DNA of 21,676 nucleotides, from positions 1 to 21,676 of the forward strand of contig CAIYXG010000434.1 of NCBI GenBank assembly GCA_903930035.1. Direction: 5' to 3'. The number at the start of each line of letters is the position of its first letter. The first letter of the stretch is position 1. Positions 8,078-15,428 of the stretch are shown piece by piece. Both the position numbers and the translations under genes were made by a program. This DNA comes from an uncultured Actinomycetes bacterium. GTDB taxonomy: Bacteria > Actinomycetota > Acidimicrobiia > Acidimicrobiales > Microtrichaceae. The notes under the pieces were generated by a model. That model was not told the origin of the DNA, ran no database searches, and saw only the letters and a list, made by a program, of their open reading frames with translations.

Positions 8078-9331
8078 ATGAACACGGCGACGATGCGCCG
8101 TGTGGACCGTCGTCTGGGCCGGCCGCTCGCGCGCCTGCTCACCGGCTGGCGACGGGTGGCCGACCGGTTCCGTCGGCCCCCCGAGGGCCCGCCCCGCAAG
8201 ATCCTGGTCCTGAAGCTGGCCGAGCACGGCGTCTGGGTCGTGGCCTACTCGGCGCTCATGGACGCCATCGAGATGGTGGGCGCCGAGCACGTCTACGTGA
8301 TGACGTTCAGCGACAACCGGTTTGTCCTGGACCAGCTCGGCATCCTGCCGCCCGAGAACATCATCGAGGTGCCGACCACGGGGACGGCCGGCACGCTGCG
8401 GAACCTGGTCCGGGCGGTGCGCAGGGTGCGGCAGGAGCAGATCGACAGCGTGGTCGACTTCGAGTTCTTCGCCCGGTCGTCGGCGGTCATCGCCTACCTC
8501 ACCGGCGCCACGCGGCGGGTCGGGTTCCACCCGGTGGCCGAGGAGGCCGGCTACCGGGGCGACCTGATGACGCACCGGCTGTCGTTCAACTCGCACCTGC
8601 ACGCCGGCCAGACCTTCCGCACGCTGGTGCGGGCGCTCCAGGAGGACCCGGCGGTCCTGCCGGCGATGGGTGCGCCCGCCCCTGCGGCCGTCGCCCCGCC
8701 GCACCGGGAGGTGTCGGCCGCCGAGCAGGCCGAGGTGACGGAGGTCCTGCTGGGGGCGCTCGGAACCACGACCCTGCCGCGCCTGGTCCTGCTGAACGCC
8801 AACGCCGGCGACCTGATCCCCCACCGACGCTGGCCCGACGACCGCTACGTCGAGCTGGCGCGGCGCCTGCTCGACGAACTGCCGGACGTCGCGGTCGTCC
8901 TGACCGGCTCGCCCGCCGAGGCCGGTGCGGCCGCACGTCTGGCCCGTCAGGTCGGCTCGCCCCGGTGCGTCAGCGCTGCAGGGCAGACCACCCTCGGCCA
9001 GCTGATCGTGCTCTACGGCCTGGCCGACGTGCTCGTCACGAACGACAGCGGCCCGGCCCACTACGCGGCGCTCGCGCCGGTCGACATCGTCACGCTGTTC
9101 GGCCCCGAGACCCCCGACGTGTTCGGGTCCCTGTCGCCACGCAGCCACACCCTCTGGGCGGCGCTGGCGTGCAGCCCGTGCGTCAACGCCTACAACGACC
9201 GGGTCACGTCGTGCCGCAACAACCTGTGCATGCAGGCCATCACGGTGGACCAGGTGCTCGACGTGGTCCGCGGGCTCCTCGGGGGCGGGACACCGGTCGA
9301 GGTCCCGCCGGTGCGCACCGAGGCGGACTGA
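8078..9331 (+). CDS. GT9 family glycosyltransferase, ADP-heptosyltransferase-like
   Basis: This is a 417 aa GT-B-fold enzyme of family GT9, the family of LPS heptosyltransferases WaaC, WaaF and WaaQ, which transfer heptose from ADP-heptose. N-terminal domain: KILVLKLAEHGVWVV (41-55), the usual first strand and loop, and ATRRVGF at 144-150. C-terminal donor-binding domain: LNANAGDLIPHRRWPDDRY (239-257), VVLTGSPAE (273-281) and the classical VTNDSGPAHYAAL (320-332). The tail ACSPCVNA..TSCRNNLCM (364-385) is the Cys-bearing ending seen in WaaF-like proteins. It is somewhat longer than the typical 340-360 aa because of an Arg-rich first 40 residues. ATG 8078 has GGGGGGA upstream. Nearby hldE, hldD and gmhA make ADP-heptose the likely donor (inference); the acceptor need not be lipid A. 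It converges on the SGNH gene with a 9 nt gap. Confidence 0.87.
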   Translation: MNTATMRRVDRRLGRPLARLLTGWRRVADRFRRPPEGPPRKILVLKLAEHGVWVVAYSALMDAIEMVGAEHVYVMTFSDNRFVLDQLGILPPENIIEVPTTGTAGTLRNLVRAVRRVRQEQIDSVVDFEFFARSSAVIAYLTGATRRVGFHPVAEEAGYRGDLMTHRLSFNSHLHAGQTFRTLVRALQEDPAVLPAMGAPAPAAVAPPHREVSAAEQAEVTEVLLGALGTTTLPRLVLLNANAGDLIPHRRWPDDRYVELARRLLDELPDVAVVLTGSPAEAGAAARLARQVGSPRCVSAAGQTTLGQLIVLYGLADVLVTNDSGPAHYAALAPVDIVTLFGPETPDVFGSLSPRSHTLWAALACSPCVNAYNDRVTSCRNNLCMQAITVDQVLDVVRGLLGGGTPVEVPPVRTEAD

Positions 9332-9340
9332 CCCGCGGCG

Positions 9341-11278
9341 TCAGTCCCGGGCAGGTGCGGCCTGGGCGGCAGTGATGCTCGGACCCAGGTCCTGGAGCAT
9401 CTGGCCGGCGAGCACCTTCGCGCCGTACTCGTTGATGTGCACGTAGTCCTTGTAGATGGGCCGGTCGACGTCGTCGAGCGCGTCCGACAGGTCCACCACG
9501 CCCTTGGGGATCCGGCGGCGCATCTCGGGCGACATGGTCGTCCACTGCTGCGCGTCGGCGGCGCTCAGCGCGTTGGCGGCACCGATCCGGCGGGGTGCGG
9601 TCGGCAGGATCGGCTGCAGGAAGAACACCGGCGTGGTCCCGACGGCGGACGCCACGGTCTCGCCCAGCTTCACGTTGCGGGCAAAGCGGTTCATGGCGTG
9701 GCGCGCCACCTGCAGGTCGGACTGCACGGGGTCCTTGCCCTCGTCACGGTCCGGGGCCTGCAGCCCCCAGTCGAAGGGCCCGTAGCGGAGGACCTTGTCG
9801 ATCGTGGACTCGGCGAACGCAATCTCGGACTCGTCGGTACCGCGACCCTCGTTGTTGCGGTCGCGCTGGAGCACCACGTCGTTGGCACCGTCCATGAACA
9901 CGGCGATGTCGGGGGCCGGCTCGGTCGTGGTCAGCTCGGCGAACTTCCGGACGCCCTGGCCGAGCGTCCAGCCGGGGGCGGCGTAGTTCACGATGTCGAG
10001 GGCGATCCCCTGCTCCCACGCCTGGCGCGCCACCTGGGACGGCAGCGACACCAGGTCGCCCTGGTAGTAGCCCCATGCGGCCGAGCCGCCGAACCACCAC
10101 ACCGTGAGCCGGCGGCAGTCGCACGGGGGCGGCTGCCAGGTGCGGCGCACGCCGTCCTTCACGTTGACCCACGTGCCGGCGTAGTCCTCGAACCGGTAGG
10201 TGGTGGCGCCGTCGAACCTGGCGCGGAGCGCGAACTCGGTGGTCTCGCAGCCCACGAGCGGCCAGCTCTCCTGGGCCGCCATCGCGCCGTTCTCCTCGCC
10301 CCCGCAGTTGGCGGCGGTGACGGTGGCGCGGTCCTCGTCGTCCGACAGCTGCGCCGCCACCGAGTCGACGGTGCCCTGTCCGACCCCGAACGACAGCGCG
10401 ACGGCCGCACCGATCCCCAGGAACGCCACGCCGGTCAGCGTGCTGGCGGCCAGCTTGCGCGTCCGGAAGCCGCCCCCGCGGGGGTCGCGCACCGTGACCC
10501 GGGAGAAGGCGCGACCCGGCTCGGCGTCGTCGCCGGTGCGCTCCACCCAGCGCGTGCCGTCGTGCACCGGCGGGTCGAGCGGGTCGAACCGCACCACCCG
10601 CTGCACCACCCAGACCACCAGCGTGAGCAGCGCCACGGGCAGCATGGCCACGACCCCGACCACCGTGCCCAGCACGTGACCGAGCTTCTCGAGCACCCAG
10701 CGGTTGGCACGGACGAGCGGCGCGGCGCCGCGCACCACCGGGTCCAGGCCGGACATGGCGCGACCCACCGGGCCCGGCGCCGCCAGGCACAGGAGCACCG
10801 TCAGGCCGGCCAGGCAGACCAGCGCCGCGGGCACCCGCACACCCGTCTGGAGGAGCAGCGCGGCCGTCACCGCCATCATGGCCAGCACGACGAGGCGGCG
10901 CGCCGGGGGCACGGGCCAGCGCGACCAGCCGGGCCGGAAGGCACCCGTGGCGACGGTCCACATCACCACCACGGCGAGCATGAGCACCACCGGGGCGCCC
11001 GAGAACACCGAGTCGCGCAGCATCACGGCCGGCACGGCGAGCGCGGCGGCGACCAGCCCGGCCAGCCAGTGCAGCCGCACCACCAGGGCCACCACCAGCG
11101 CGGCGAGCAGCGCCGGCACGATGGACGCGAGCGTGTACTGCAGGCGCGTGAGCTGCACGGCCATGGGCAGCGCCGTCAGGACCCAGGCCAGCAGCGCCGT
11201 CTCCCAGGACGCCCCCGCTGCCACGGTCCCGGGCACCTGCCGCCAGCGCGGCGCCGCCCCTGCCGCCGGCACGGTCAC
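9341..11278 (-). CDS. Membrane protein: multi-TM/SxtJ-like region fused to SGNH hydrolase domain (copy 1)
   Basis: This 645 aa protein has about six N-terminal membrane helices (25-170), a further hydrophobic block (201-229) followed by VRFDPLDPPVHDGTRWVERTGDD, another helix (about 277-298) and then a soluble SGNH domain. SGNH blocks are complete: nucleophile Ser399 in WFGGSAAWG, Gly436 in APGW, Asn466 in DGAND, and Asp611/His614 in KDYVH. Hence an active esterase or acyltransferase is expected, probably outside the membrane. Cys325, Cys344 and the CDC pair at 386-388 could form disulfides. The block at 165-250 resembles SxtJ proteins, which are normally separate genes beside carbamoyltransferases. 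GTG 11278 overlaps the stop of the DUF5989-like gene in a GTGA. It is a close paralogue of the protein at 11586-13532, 74 of 91 residues identical around the nucleophile. Substrate unknown. Confidence 0.8.
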   Translation of the reverse strand: MTVPAAGAAPRWRQVPGTVAAGASWETALLAWVLTALPMAVQLTRLQYTLASIVPALLAALVVALVVRLHWLAGLVAAALAVPAVMLRDSVFSGAPVVLMLAVVVMWTVATGAFRPGWSRWPVPPARRLVVLAMMAVTAALLLQTGVRVPAALVCLAGLTVLLCLAAPGPVGRAMSGLDPVVRGAAPLVRANRWVLEKLGHVLGTVVGVVAMLPVALLTLVVWVVQRVVRFDPLDPPVHDGTRWVERTGDDAEPGRAFSRVTVRDPRGGGFRTRKLAASTLTGVAFLGIGAAVALSFGVGQGTVDSVAAQLSDDEDRATVTAANCGGEENGAMAAQESWPLVGCETTEFALRARFDGATTYRFEDYAGTWVNVKDGVRRTWQPPPCDCRRLTVWWFGGSAAWGYYQGDLVSLPSQVARQAWEQGIALDIVNYAAPGWTLGQGVRKFAELTTTEPAPDIAVFMDGANDVVLQRDRNNEGRGTDESEIAFAESTIDKVLRYGPFDWGLQAPDRDEGKDPVQSDLQVARHAMNRFARNVKLGETVASAVGTTPVFFLQPILPTAPRRIGAANALSAADAQQWTTMSPEMRRRIPKGVVDLSDALDDVDRPIYKDYVHINEYGAKVLAGQMLQDLGPSITAAQAAPARD

Positions 11279-11460
11279 AGCGCCGGGTAGATCGCCCACG
11301 GCAGCACGGTCTGTCCGACGAACGCCAGGAGCGCGGCGACGACGCACAGCAGGAGGATGAGCGTGATGAACCAGTTCCGGGTCCACCAGGCGTCGGCCAG
11401 GAGGTCCATGAACATGTTCCAGGTCGGGCCGCCGCGACGACGGGTGATCTTGCGTTCCAC
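11275..11460 (-). CDS. Small DUF5989-like (SxtK-like) membrane protein
   Basis: This 61 aa protein has a basic N-terminus (ERKITRRRGG), an amphipathic stretch (NMFMDLLADAWWTRNW), a single membrane helix (about 31-52) and the ending VLPWAIYPAL. This size and layout, with a terminal P..YP.L, matches the DUF5989 family of short one-helix proteins encoded beside NodU-type carbamoyltransferases and SxtJ; SxtK of saxitoxin clusters is of the same kind (from memory). GTG 11460 is preceded by AGGGGGG at about 10 bases. Its stop overlaps the GTG of the following SGNH gene by 4 bases. Function is unknown; a scaffold that holds the soluble carbamoyltransferase at the membrane is a reasonable guess. Its counterpart in the plus arm is at 19075-19242. 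Confidence 0.72.
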   Translation of the reverse strand: MERKITRRRGGPTWNMFMDLLADAWWTRNWFITLILLLCVVAALLAFVGQTVLPWAIYPAL

Positions 11461-11585
11461 TGCGCTGGTCCCCCCTGCTCGACGTGGTGGTGCGGGCCGG
11501 ACGGCAGGCCGGCGGTCGGACCGTCGACCGGCGGTTCACCGGACCTTCCGAGGATACCGGTGGTCCTCCGGATTGGAACCGCGGC
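11461..11585 (-). promoter_or_regulatory. Spacer with possible internal promoter in the minus arm
   Basis: These 125 bp are the only sizeable gap in the minus-strand arm. On the minus strand TATCCT (11556-11551) could be a -10 element, with TTCCAA 16 bases upstream as a poor -35. This would give a leader of about 85 bases before the DUF5989-like gene. The stop codon of the upstream SGNH gene sits inside a repeat of two CCGCGG units (11579-11584 and 11592-11597) able to form a short hairpin. The evidence is weak; read-through from the carbamoyltransferase is equally possible. Confidence 0.3.
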
Positions 11586-13532
11586 CTAGTTCCGCGGCGG
11601 TGCTGCGGCGGCAGCTGCGACCGCCGGCCGCAGTTCCGTGAACATCTGCTGCGCCAGGACCCCGGCGCCGTACTCGTTCACGTGGACGTGGTCCTTGTAG
11701 ACCTTGCGGTCCACGTCGTCGAAGACGTCGGACAGGTCGAGCATTCCGTCGGGCAGGCCCCGACGCACCTCGGGCCAGGCCTGCTCCAGCTCACGGCGCA
11801 TCCGGGGCGGCATCGCGTTGTCCGCGCCGACCCTGGCCGGTGCGCTGACCAGGATGGGCTGCAGGAAGAACACGGCGGTGGTCCCGGCCGCCGCGGCTGC
11901 GTTCTGGCCGACCTTCACGTTCCGGGCCAGCCGCCGCACGGCGTGCTGGCCGACCTCTCGGTTCGGCACGGGCGGCACCGAGCCCTGGATCGAGATCCCG
12001 AGCTTCTCGACCCCGCCGTCGAACTTCCCATACCGCAGCACCGTGTCGAGGGCGCCCTCGACGAACGACGCCTCGGACTCGTCGGCGCCGGCGCCCTGGT
12101 AGTTGCGGTTGAACTGCACCGTCAGGTCGTTCACGCCGTCCATGAACACGGCAAGGTCCGGGGGCGGCTCGGTGGCCGACAGCTGGGCGAACTTCCGGAC
12201 GCTCTGGCCCAGTGTCCATCCCGGGGTCGCGTAGTTGACGATGTCGAGCGCGATGCCCTGCTCCCAGGCCGCCTTGGCCACCTGCGACGGCACCGACTCC
12301 ATGTCACCCTGGTAGAAGCCCCAGGCCGCCGAGCCGCCGAACCACCACACGGTCAGCCGCCGGCAGTCGCACGGCGGGGGCTGCCACGTGGGGCGCACGC
12401 CGTCCGTCACGTTGACCCACTTGCCGGCGACGTCCTCGTAGCGGAAGCCCGTGGTGCCGTCGAAGCGGGCCGAGGCCACGAAGTCGGAGGTCTCGCAGCC
12501 GACCAGCGGCCAGCTCGGCTGACCGTCCATCACCGCGTCGGGACCCGACCGGCAGTTGAAGGCGGACGGGACCCGCCGGGCCAGCGCCTGTGCGACGTCG
12601 GCCAGGCTCTCGCCGGCGAGCAGCAGCCGCACGCTGAACACGGAGGAGAACAGCAGCAGCGCAAGGACCGCGACGCTCAGGACGCTCGCAGTCAGGCGCC
12701 GGACGCGGTCGCCGACCGAGCGAGTCTCCCGGACCGTGACCTTGGCGAAGGAGCGACCGGGCTCGGCGTCGTCGCCCGTCCGCTCCACCCAGCGCGTGCC
12801 CTCGTGCACGGGCGGGGCGAGCGGGTCGAACCGCACCAGCCGCTGGACCGCCCAGACCACGAGCGTGAGCAGGGCGACCGGCAGCATCGCCACCACGCCG
12901 AGCACGGTGCCGAGCACGTGCCCCACCTTTGCCAGCAGCCAGCCGTTGAACCGCACCACCGGCGACGCGGCGCGCAGGAGCGGGTCGGTCCTCGACATCG
13001 CCCGGCCCACGGGCCCGGGCGCGGCGAGGCAGACGAGGACCGCCAGCACGGCGACGCCGACGGCCAGGACCGGCAGCCGGACCCCGGTCTGGAGCAGCAG
13101 CAGCGCCGACACGACGAGCATGGCCAGACCCACCAGGCGCCGCGCGGGCGACGACGGCCAGCGGCGCCAGCCCGGCCGGAACGCGCCGGTGGCCACCGTC
13201 CACAGCAGCAGCACGGCGAGCATGAGCAGCACGGGCGGCCCGGCGAACACCGAGTCGCGCAGCATCACTGCGGGCACGGCGACGGCGGCGCCCACCAGTC
13301 CGACGAACCAGTGCAGCCGCACGAGCAGGGCGACCACCAGCGCCGCGAGCAGGGCCGGCACGAACGAGGCCGCCGTGTACTGCAGCCGCGCGAACTGCAC
13401 CGCCATGGGCAGGGCGGTCAGCACCCACGCCAGCATCGCCGCCTCCCACGAGCGGTCCGGGGCGACGGTCGGCGGGACCTGGCGCCAGCGCAGTGGGGCG
13501 GTCGGGCCGGAGGTCTCGACCGACGACGCCAT
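11586..13532 (-). CDS. Membrane protein: multi-TM/SxtJ-like region fused to SGNH hydrolase domain (copy 2)
   Basis: This 648 aa protein has the same architecture as the one at 9341-11278: N-terminal helices (about 30-172), SxtJ-like block (about 170-255, ending VRFDPLAPPVHEGTRWVERTGDD), a helix near 280-300, then the SGNH domain. Catalytic positions are Ser401 (WFGGSAAWG), Gly438 (TPGW), Asn468 (DGVND) and Asp614/His617 (KDHVH). Cys327, Cys346, Cys388 and Cys390 match the cysteines of the other copy, so a conserved disulfide arrangement is likely. ATG 13532 shares one base with the stop of the carbamoyltransferase (TGATG), so translation is coupled and the two products should act together. 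Tandem duplication followed by divergence is the simplest origin, since the two copies lie 0.3 kb apart on the same strand. A role in O-acyl or O-carbamoyl transfer or removal is inferred, not shown. Confidence 0.8.
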   Translation of the reverse strand: MASSVETSGPTAPLRWRQVPPTVAPDRSWEAAMLAWVLTALPMAVQFARLQYTAASFVPALLAALVVALLVRLHWFVGLVGAAVAVPAVMLRDSVFAGPPVLLMLAVLLLWTVATGAFRPGWRRWPSSPARRLVGLAMLVVSALLLLQTGVRLPVLAVGVAVLAVLVCLAAPGPVGRAMSRTDPLLRAASPVVRFNGWLLAKVGHVLGTVLGVVAMLPVALLTLVVWAVQRLVRFDPLAPPVHEGTRWVERTGDDAEPGRSFAKVTVRETRSVGDRVRRLTASVLSVAVLALLLFSSVFSVRLLLAGESLADVAQALARRVPSAFNCRSGPDAVMDGQPSWPLVGCETSDFVASARFDGTTGFRYEDVAGKWVNVTDGVRPTWQPPPCDCRRLTVWWFGGSAAWGFYQGDMESVPSQVAKAAWEQGIALDIVNYATPGWTLGQSVRKFAQLSATEPPPDLAVFMDGVNDLTVQFNRNYQGAGADESEASFVEGALDTVLRYGKFDGGVEKLGISIQGSVPPVPNREVGQHAVRRLARNVKVGQNAAAAAGTTAVFFLQPILVSAPARVGADNAMPPRMRRELEQAWPEVRRGLPDGMLDLSDVFDDVDRKVYKDHVHVNEYGAGVLAQQMFTELRPAVAAAAAAPPRN

Positions 13533-15310
13533 CAGGCCTCGCGCTCGATGACGCAGTCCTCCAGCACCAGCAGGTCCAGCCCGGTCCGCCGGAAGGTGCG
13601 GTAGGCGTCCGCCGGCGTGCACACCACTGGTTCGTCACGCGAGTTGAAGGAGGTGTTGAGCACGACCGGGCAGTCGGTCCGCCGGGCGAAGGCCTCGATC
13701 AGCTGCGCGAACTCCGGGTTGGTGTCCGCCGAGACCGTCTGTACCCGGGCCGAGTAGTCGACGTGGGTGATGGCCGGGACCGTGCTGCGGACCTGCGCCA
13801 CCACGGCGGCCAGGTCGTCGGGGTCCTCGGGCGACGGGTTCTCCACCCGCAGGTCCTCACGGACCGGCATCGCCAGGTTCATGTACGGGGCGAAGCCGTC
13901 GAACTCGAAGTAGTCGGCGACCCGGTCGGCGAGCACCGCCGGCGCGAACGGGCGGAACGACGCGCGCTCCTTGACCAGCGTGTTCACCCGGCCCTGGACC
14001 GTCGGGGACCGGGGGTCGGCCACGATCGACCGGTGCCCGAGCGCACGCGGGCCGAACTCCATGCGGCCCTGGAACCAGCCGACCACGCGGCCCTCGTCGA
14101 GCTGCTCGGCCACCAGCCGGCACAGCTCGTCGCGGTCGGGCACCGTGCGGTACTCGACGCCCTCGGCGTCGAGGAAGGCGCGCACCTCGTCGGGCCCGAA
14201 CGCCGGTCCCAGGAACCCGCCCGACATGCCGTCGGGCTCGACCGGGGTCCGCAGGTTGCCGAGCGTCTCGTGCCAGGTGTGGAGCGCGGCACCGACGGCG
14301 CTCCCGGCGTCGCCGGCCGCCGGCTGCACCCACAGGTCGGTGAACGGCGAGTCGCGCAGGATCCTGCCGTTGGCCACGCAGTTCAGACCCACCCCGCCCG
14401 CCATGCAGAGCTGGTCCAGGCCCGTCTCGCGGTGGAGCTCGTTCGCCATGGTCAGGAGGATCTCCTCCAGCACCACCTGGATGGACCGGGCCAGGTCGGC
14501 CTCCCGCCGGGTCGGCGGCGAGTAGAGCGGCCGGGTCGGCGCGCCGAACAGCTGCTCGAACCGGCGGTTCACCGTGCGGCGGCCCCGCAGGTAGGCGAAG
14601 TACTTCTGATTGAGCCTGATGGAGCCGTCGGGGCGCAGGTCCACGACCTGGTCCAGGATCCGGTCGGCGTAGACCGGCTCGCCGAACGGGGCCAGGCCCA
14701 TCAGCTCGCCCTCGCCGGAGTTCACACGGAACCCGCAGTACTCCGTGAACGCCGAGTAGAGCAGCCCGATCGAGTCGGGGAACCGGAGCTCGCGGTCCAC
14801 GCTGAGACGGTGGCCCCGGCCCTGGCCCATGGTGGAGGTGGCCCACTCGCCGACGCCGTCGACGGTCATCACGGCCGCCTCGGCGAACGGCGACGGGTAG
14901 AACGCGGCCGCGGCGTGGCTGGCGTGGTGCTCGGCGTACTGCAGCGGCGGCATGGCGGCGTCCCGACGGCGGAACCACGACGCGACCTGGTGACCCACCG
15001 CGAGCTGCTCGCGCAGCACCCGCGGCGTGGACGTCAGCAGCGACGGCCAGGCCCTCGGGCCACCGCGCAGCTTGGTGGTCAGGTGGCGGTTCATCACCCC
15101 GAGGGGCTTCTCGTGGAGGACCACGACGTCGACGTCGGCGGCCTCGAGCCCGGCGATCTGCAGGCAGGTGTCGGCGGCCCGCTCCGGGAAGGACGGATCG
15201 TGCTTGACCCGGGTCAGCCGCTCCTCCTCGACCGCTGCGACCACGACACCGTCCACGACGAGCGCCGCGGCGGCGTCGTGGAACCCGCACGAGATGCCCA
15301 AAAGGTTCAC
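13532..15310 (-). CDS. NodU/TobZ-type O-carbamoyltransferase (minus arm)
   Basis: This 592 aa cytosolic enzyme has the two-domain layout of NodU, TobZ and CmcH: an N-terminal Kae1-like domain that transfers the carbamoyl group and a C-terminal YrdC-like domain that makes carbamoyl-AMP from carbamoyl phosphate and ATP. Visible are GISCGFHDAAAAL (5-17), the metal-binding HHASH (128-132), DGVGEW (151-156), NSGEGELMGLAPFG (197-210) and MAGGVGLNCVANGRIL (303-318). In the C-domain, GWFQGRMEFGPRALGHRS (411-428), SFRPFAPAVL (451-460), SARVQTV (520-526) and LNTSFN (551-556) are conserved. GTG 15310 has AGGGGGC upstream. It is divergent from a second carbamoyltransferase and overlaps the following SGNH gene by one base. 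The acceptor is probably a hydroxyl of a sugar in the local glycan, possibly heptose (inference). Confidence 0.93.
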   Translation of the reverse strand: MNLLGISCGFHDAAAALVVDGVVVAAVEEERLTRVKHDPSFPERAADTCLQIAGLEAADVDVVVLHEKPLGVMNRHLTTKLRGGPRAWPSLLTSTPRVLREQLAVGHQVASWFRRRDAAMPPLQYAEHHASHAAAAFYPSPFAEAAVMTVDGVGEWATSTMGQGRGHRLSVDRELRFPDSIGLLYSAFTEYCGFRVNSGEGELMGLAPFGEPVYADRILDQVVDLRPDGSIRLNQKYFAYLRGRRTVNRRFEQLFGAPTRPLYSPPTRREADLARSIQVVLEEILLTMANELHRETGLDQLCMAGGVGLNCVANGRILRDSPFTDLWVQPAAGDAGSAVGAALHTWHETLGNLRTPVEPDGMSGGFLGPAFGPDEVRAFLDAEGVEYRTVPDRDELCRLVAEQLDEGRVVGWFQGRMEFGPRALGHRSIVADPRSPTVQGRVNTLVKERASFRPFAPAVLADRVADYFEFDGFAPYMNLAMPVREDLRVENPSPEDPDDLAAVVAQVRSTVPAITHVDYSARVQTVSADTNPEFAQLIEAFARRTDCPVVLNTSFNSRDEPVVCTPADAYRTFRRTGLDLLVLEDCVIEREA

Positions 15311-15367
15311 GACGCACTGCCCCCTGTCGGCGCGGCGACCCTCGTCGACCCGCCTCGGCCGAGGACC

Positions 15368-15392
15368 AATCTACCGGTTCGACCCCTAGAAT
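15368..15392. promoter_or_regulatory. Back-to-back divergent promoter elements
   Basis: Two good -10 hexamers face away from each other in the 118 bp gap between the carbamoyltransferase genes. TAGAAT on the plus strand (15387-15392) gives a leader of about 30 bases with the GGGGGAG ribosome site at 15417-15423. TAGATT on the minus strand (15373-15368) serves the other gene. No TTGACA-like -35 is evident on either side. The 19 bp from 15371 to 15389 form an imperfect dyad (CTA..GGT / ACC..TAG), which would suit one regulator or mutual exclusion of the two polymerases. Confidence 0.5.
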
Positions 15393-15428
15393 CGGCCGGA
15401 GTTGTTCCGACCGACCGGGGGAGTGGGC

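Noticed and set aside
8078..9331. Proof of an LPS core pathway
   Set aside because: GT9 and ADP-heptose genes also occur in bacteria without LPS, and no lipid A, Kdo or Lpt gene is in the window, so I do not call LPS.
11579..11597. CCGCGG repeat around the TAG stop as an intrinsic terminator
   Set aside because: The stem is only 6 bp, self-palindromic sequence is common at this GC content, and no U-tract follows.
9437..13604. Long plus-strand open frames opposite the SGNH genes
   Set aside because: They mirror the complete SGNH-domain proteins on the minus strand and translate to repetitive basic sequence. Their mutual similarity is explained by the duplication of the real genes.
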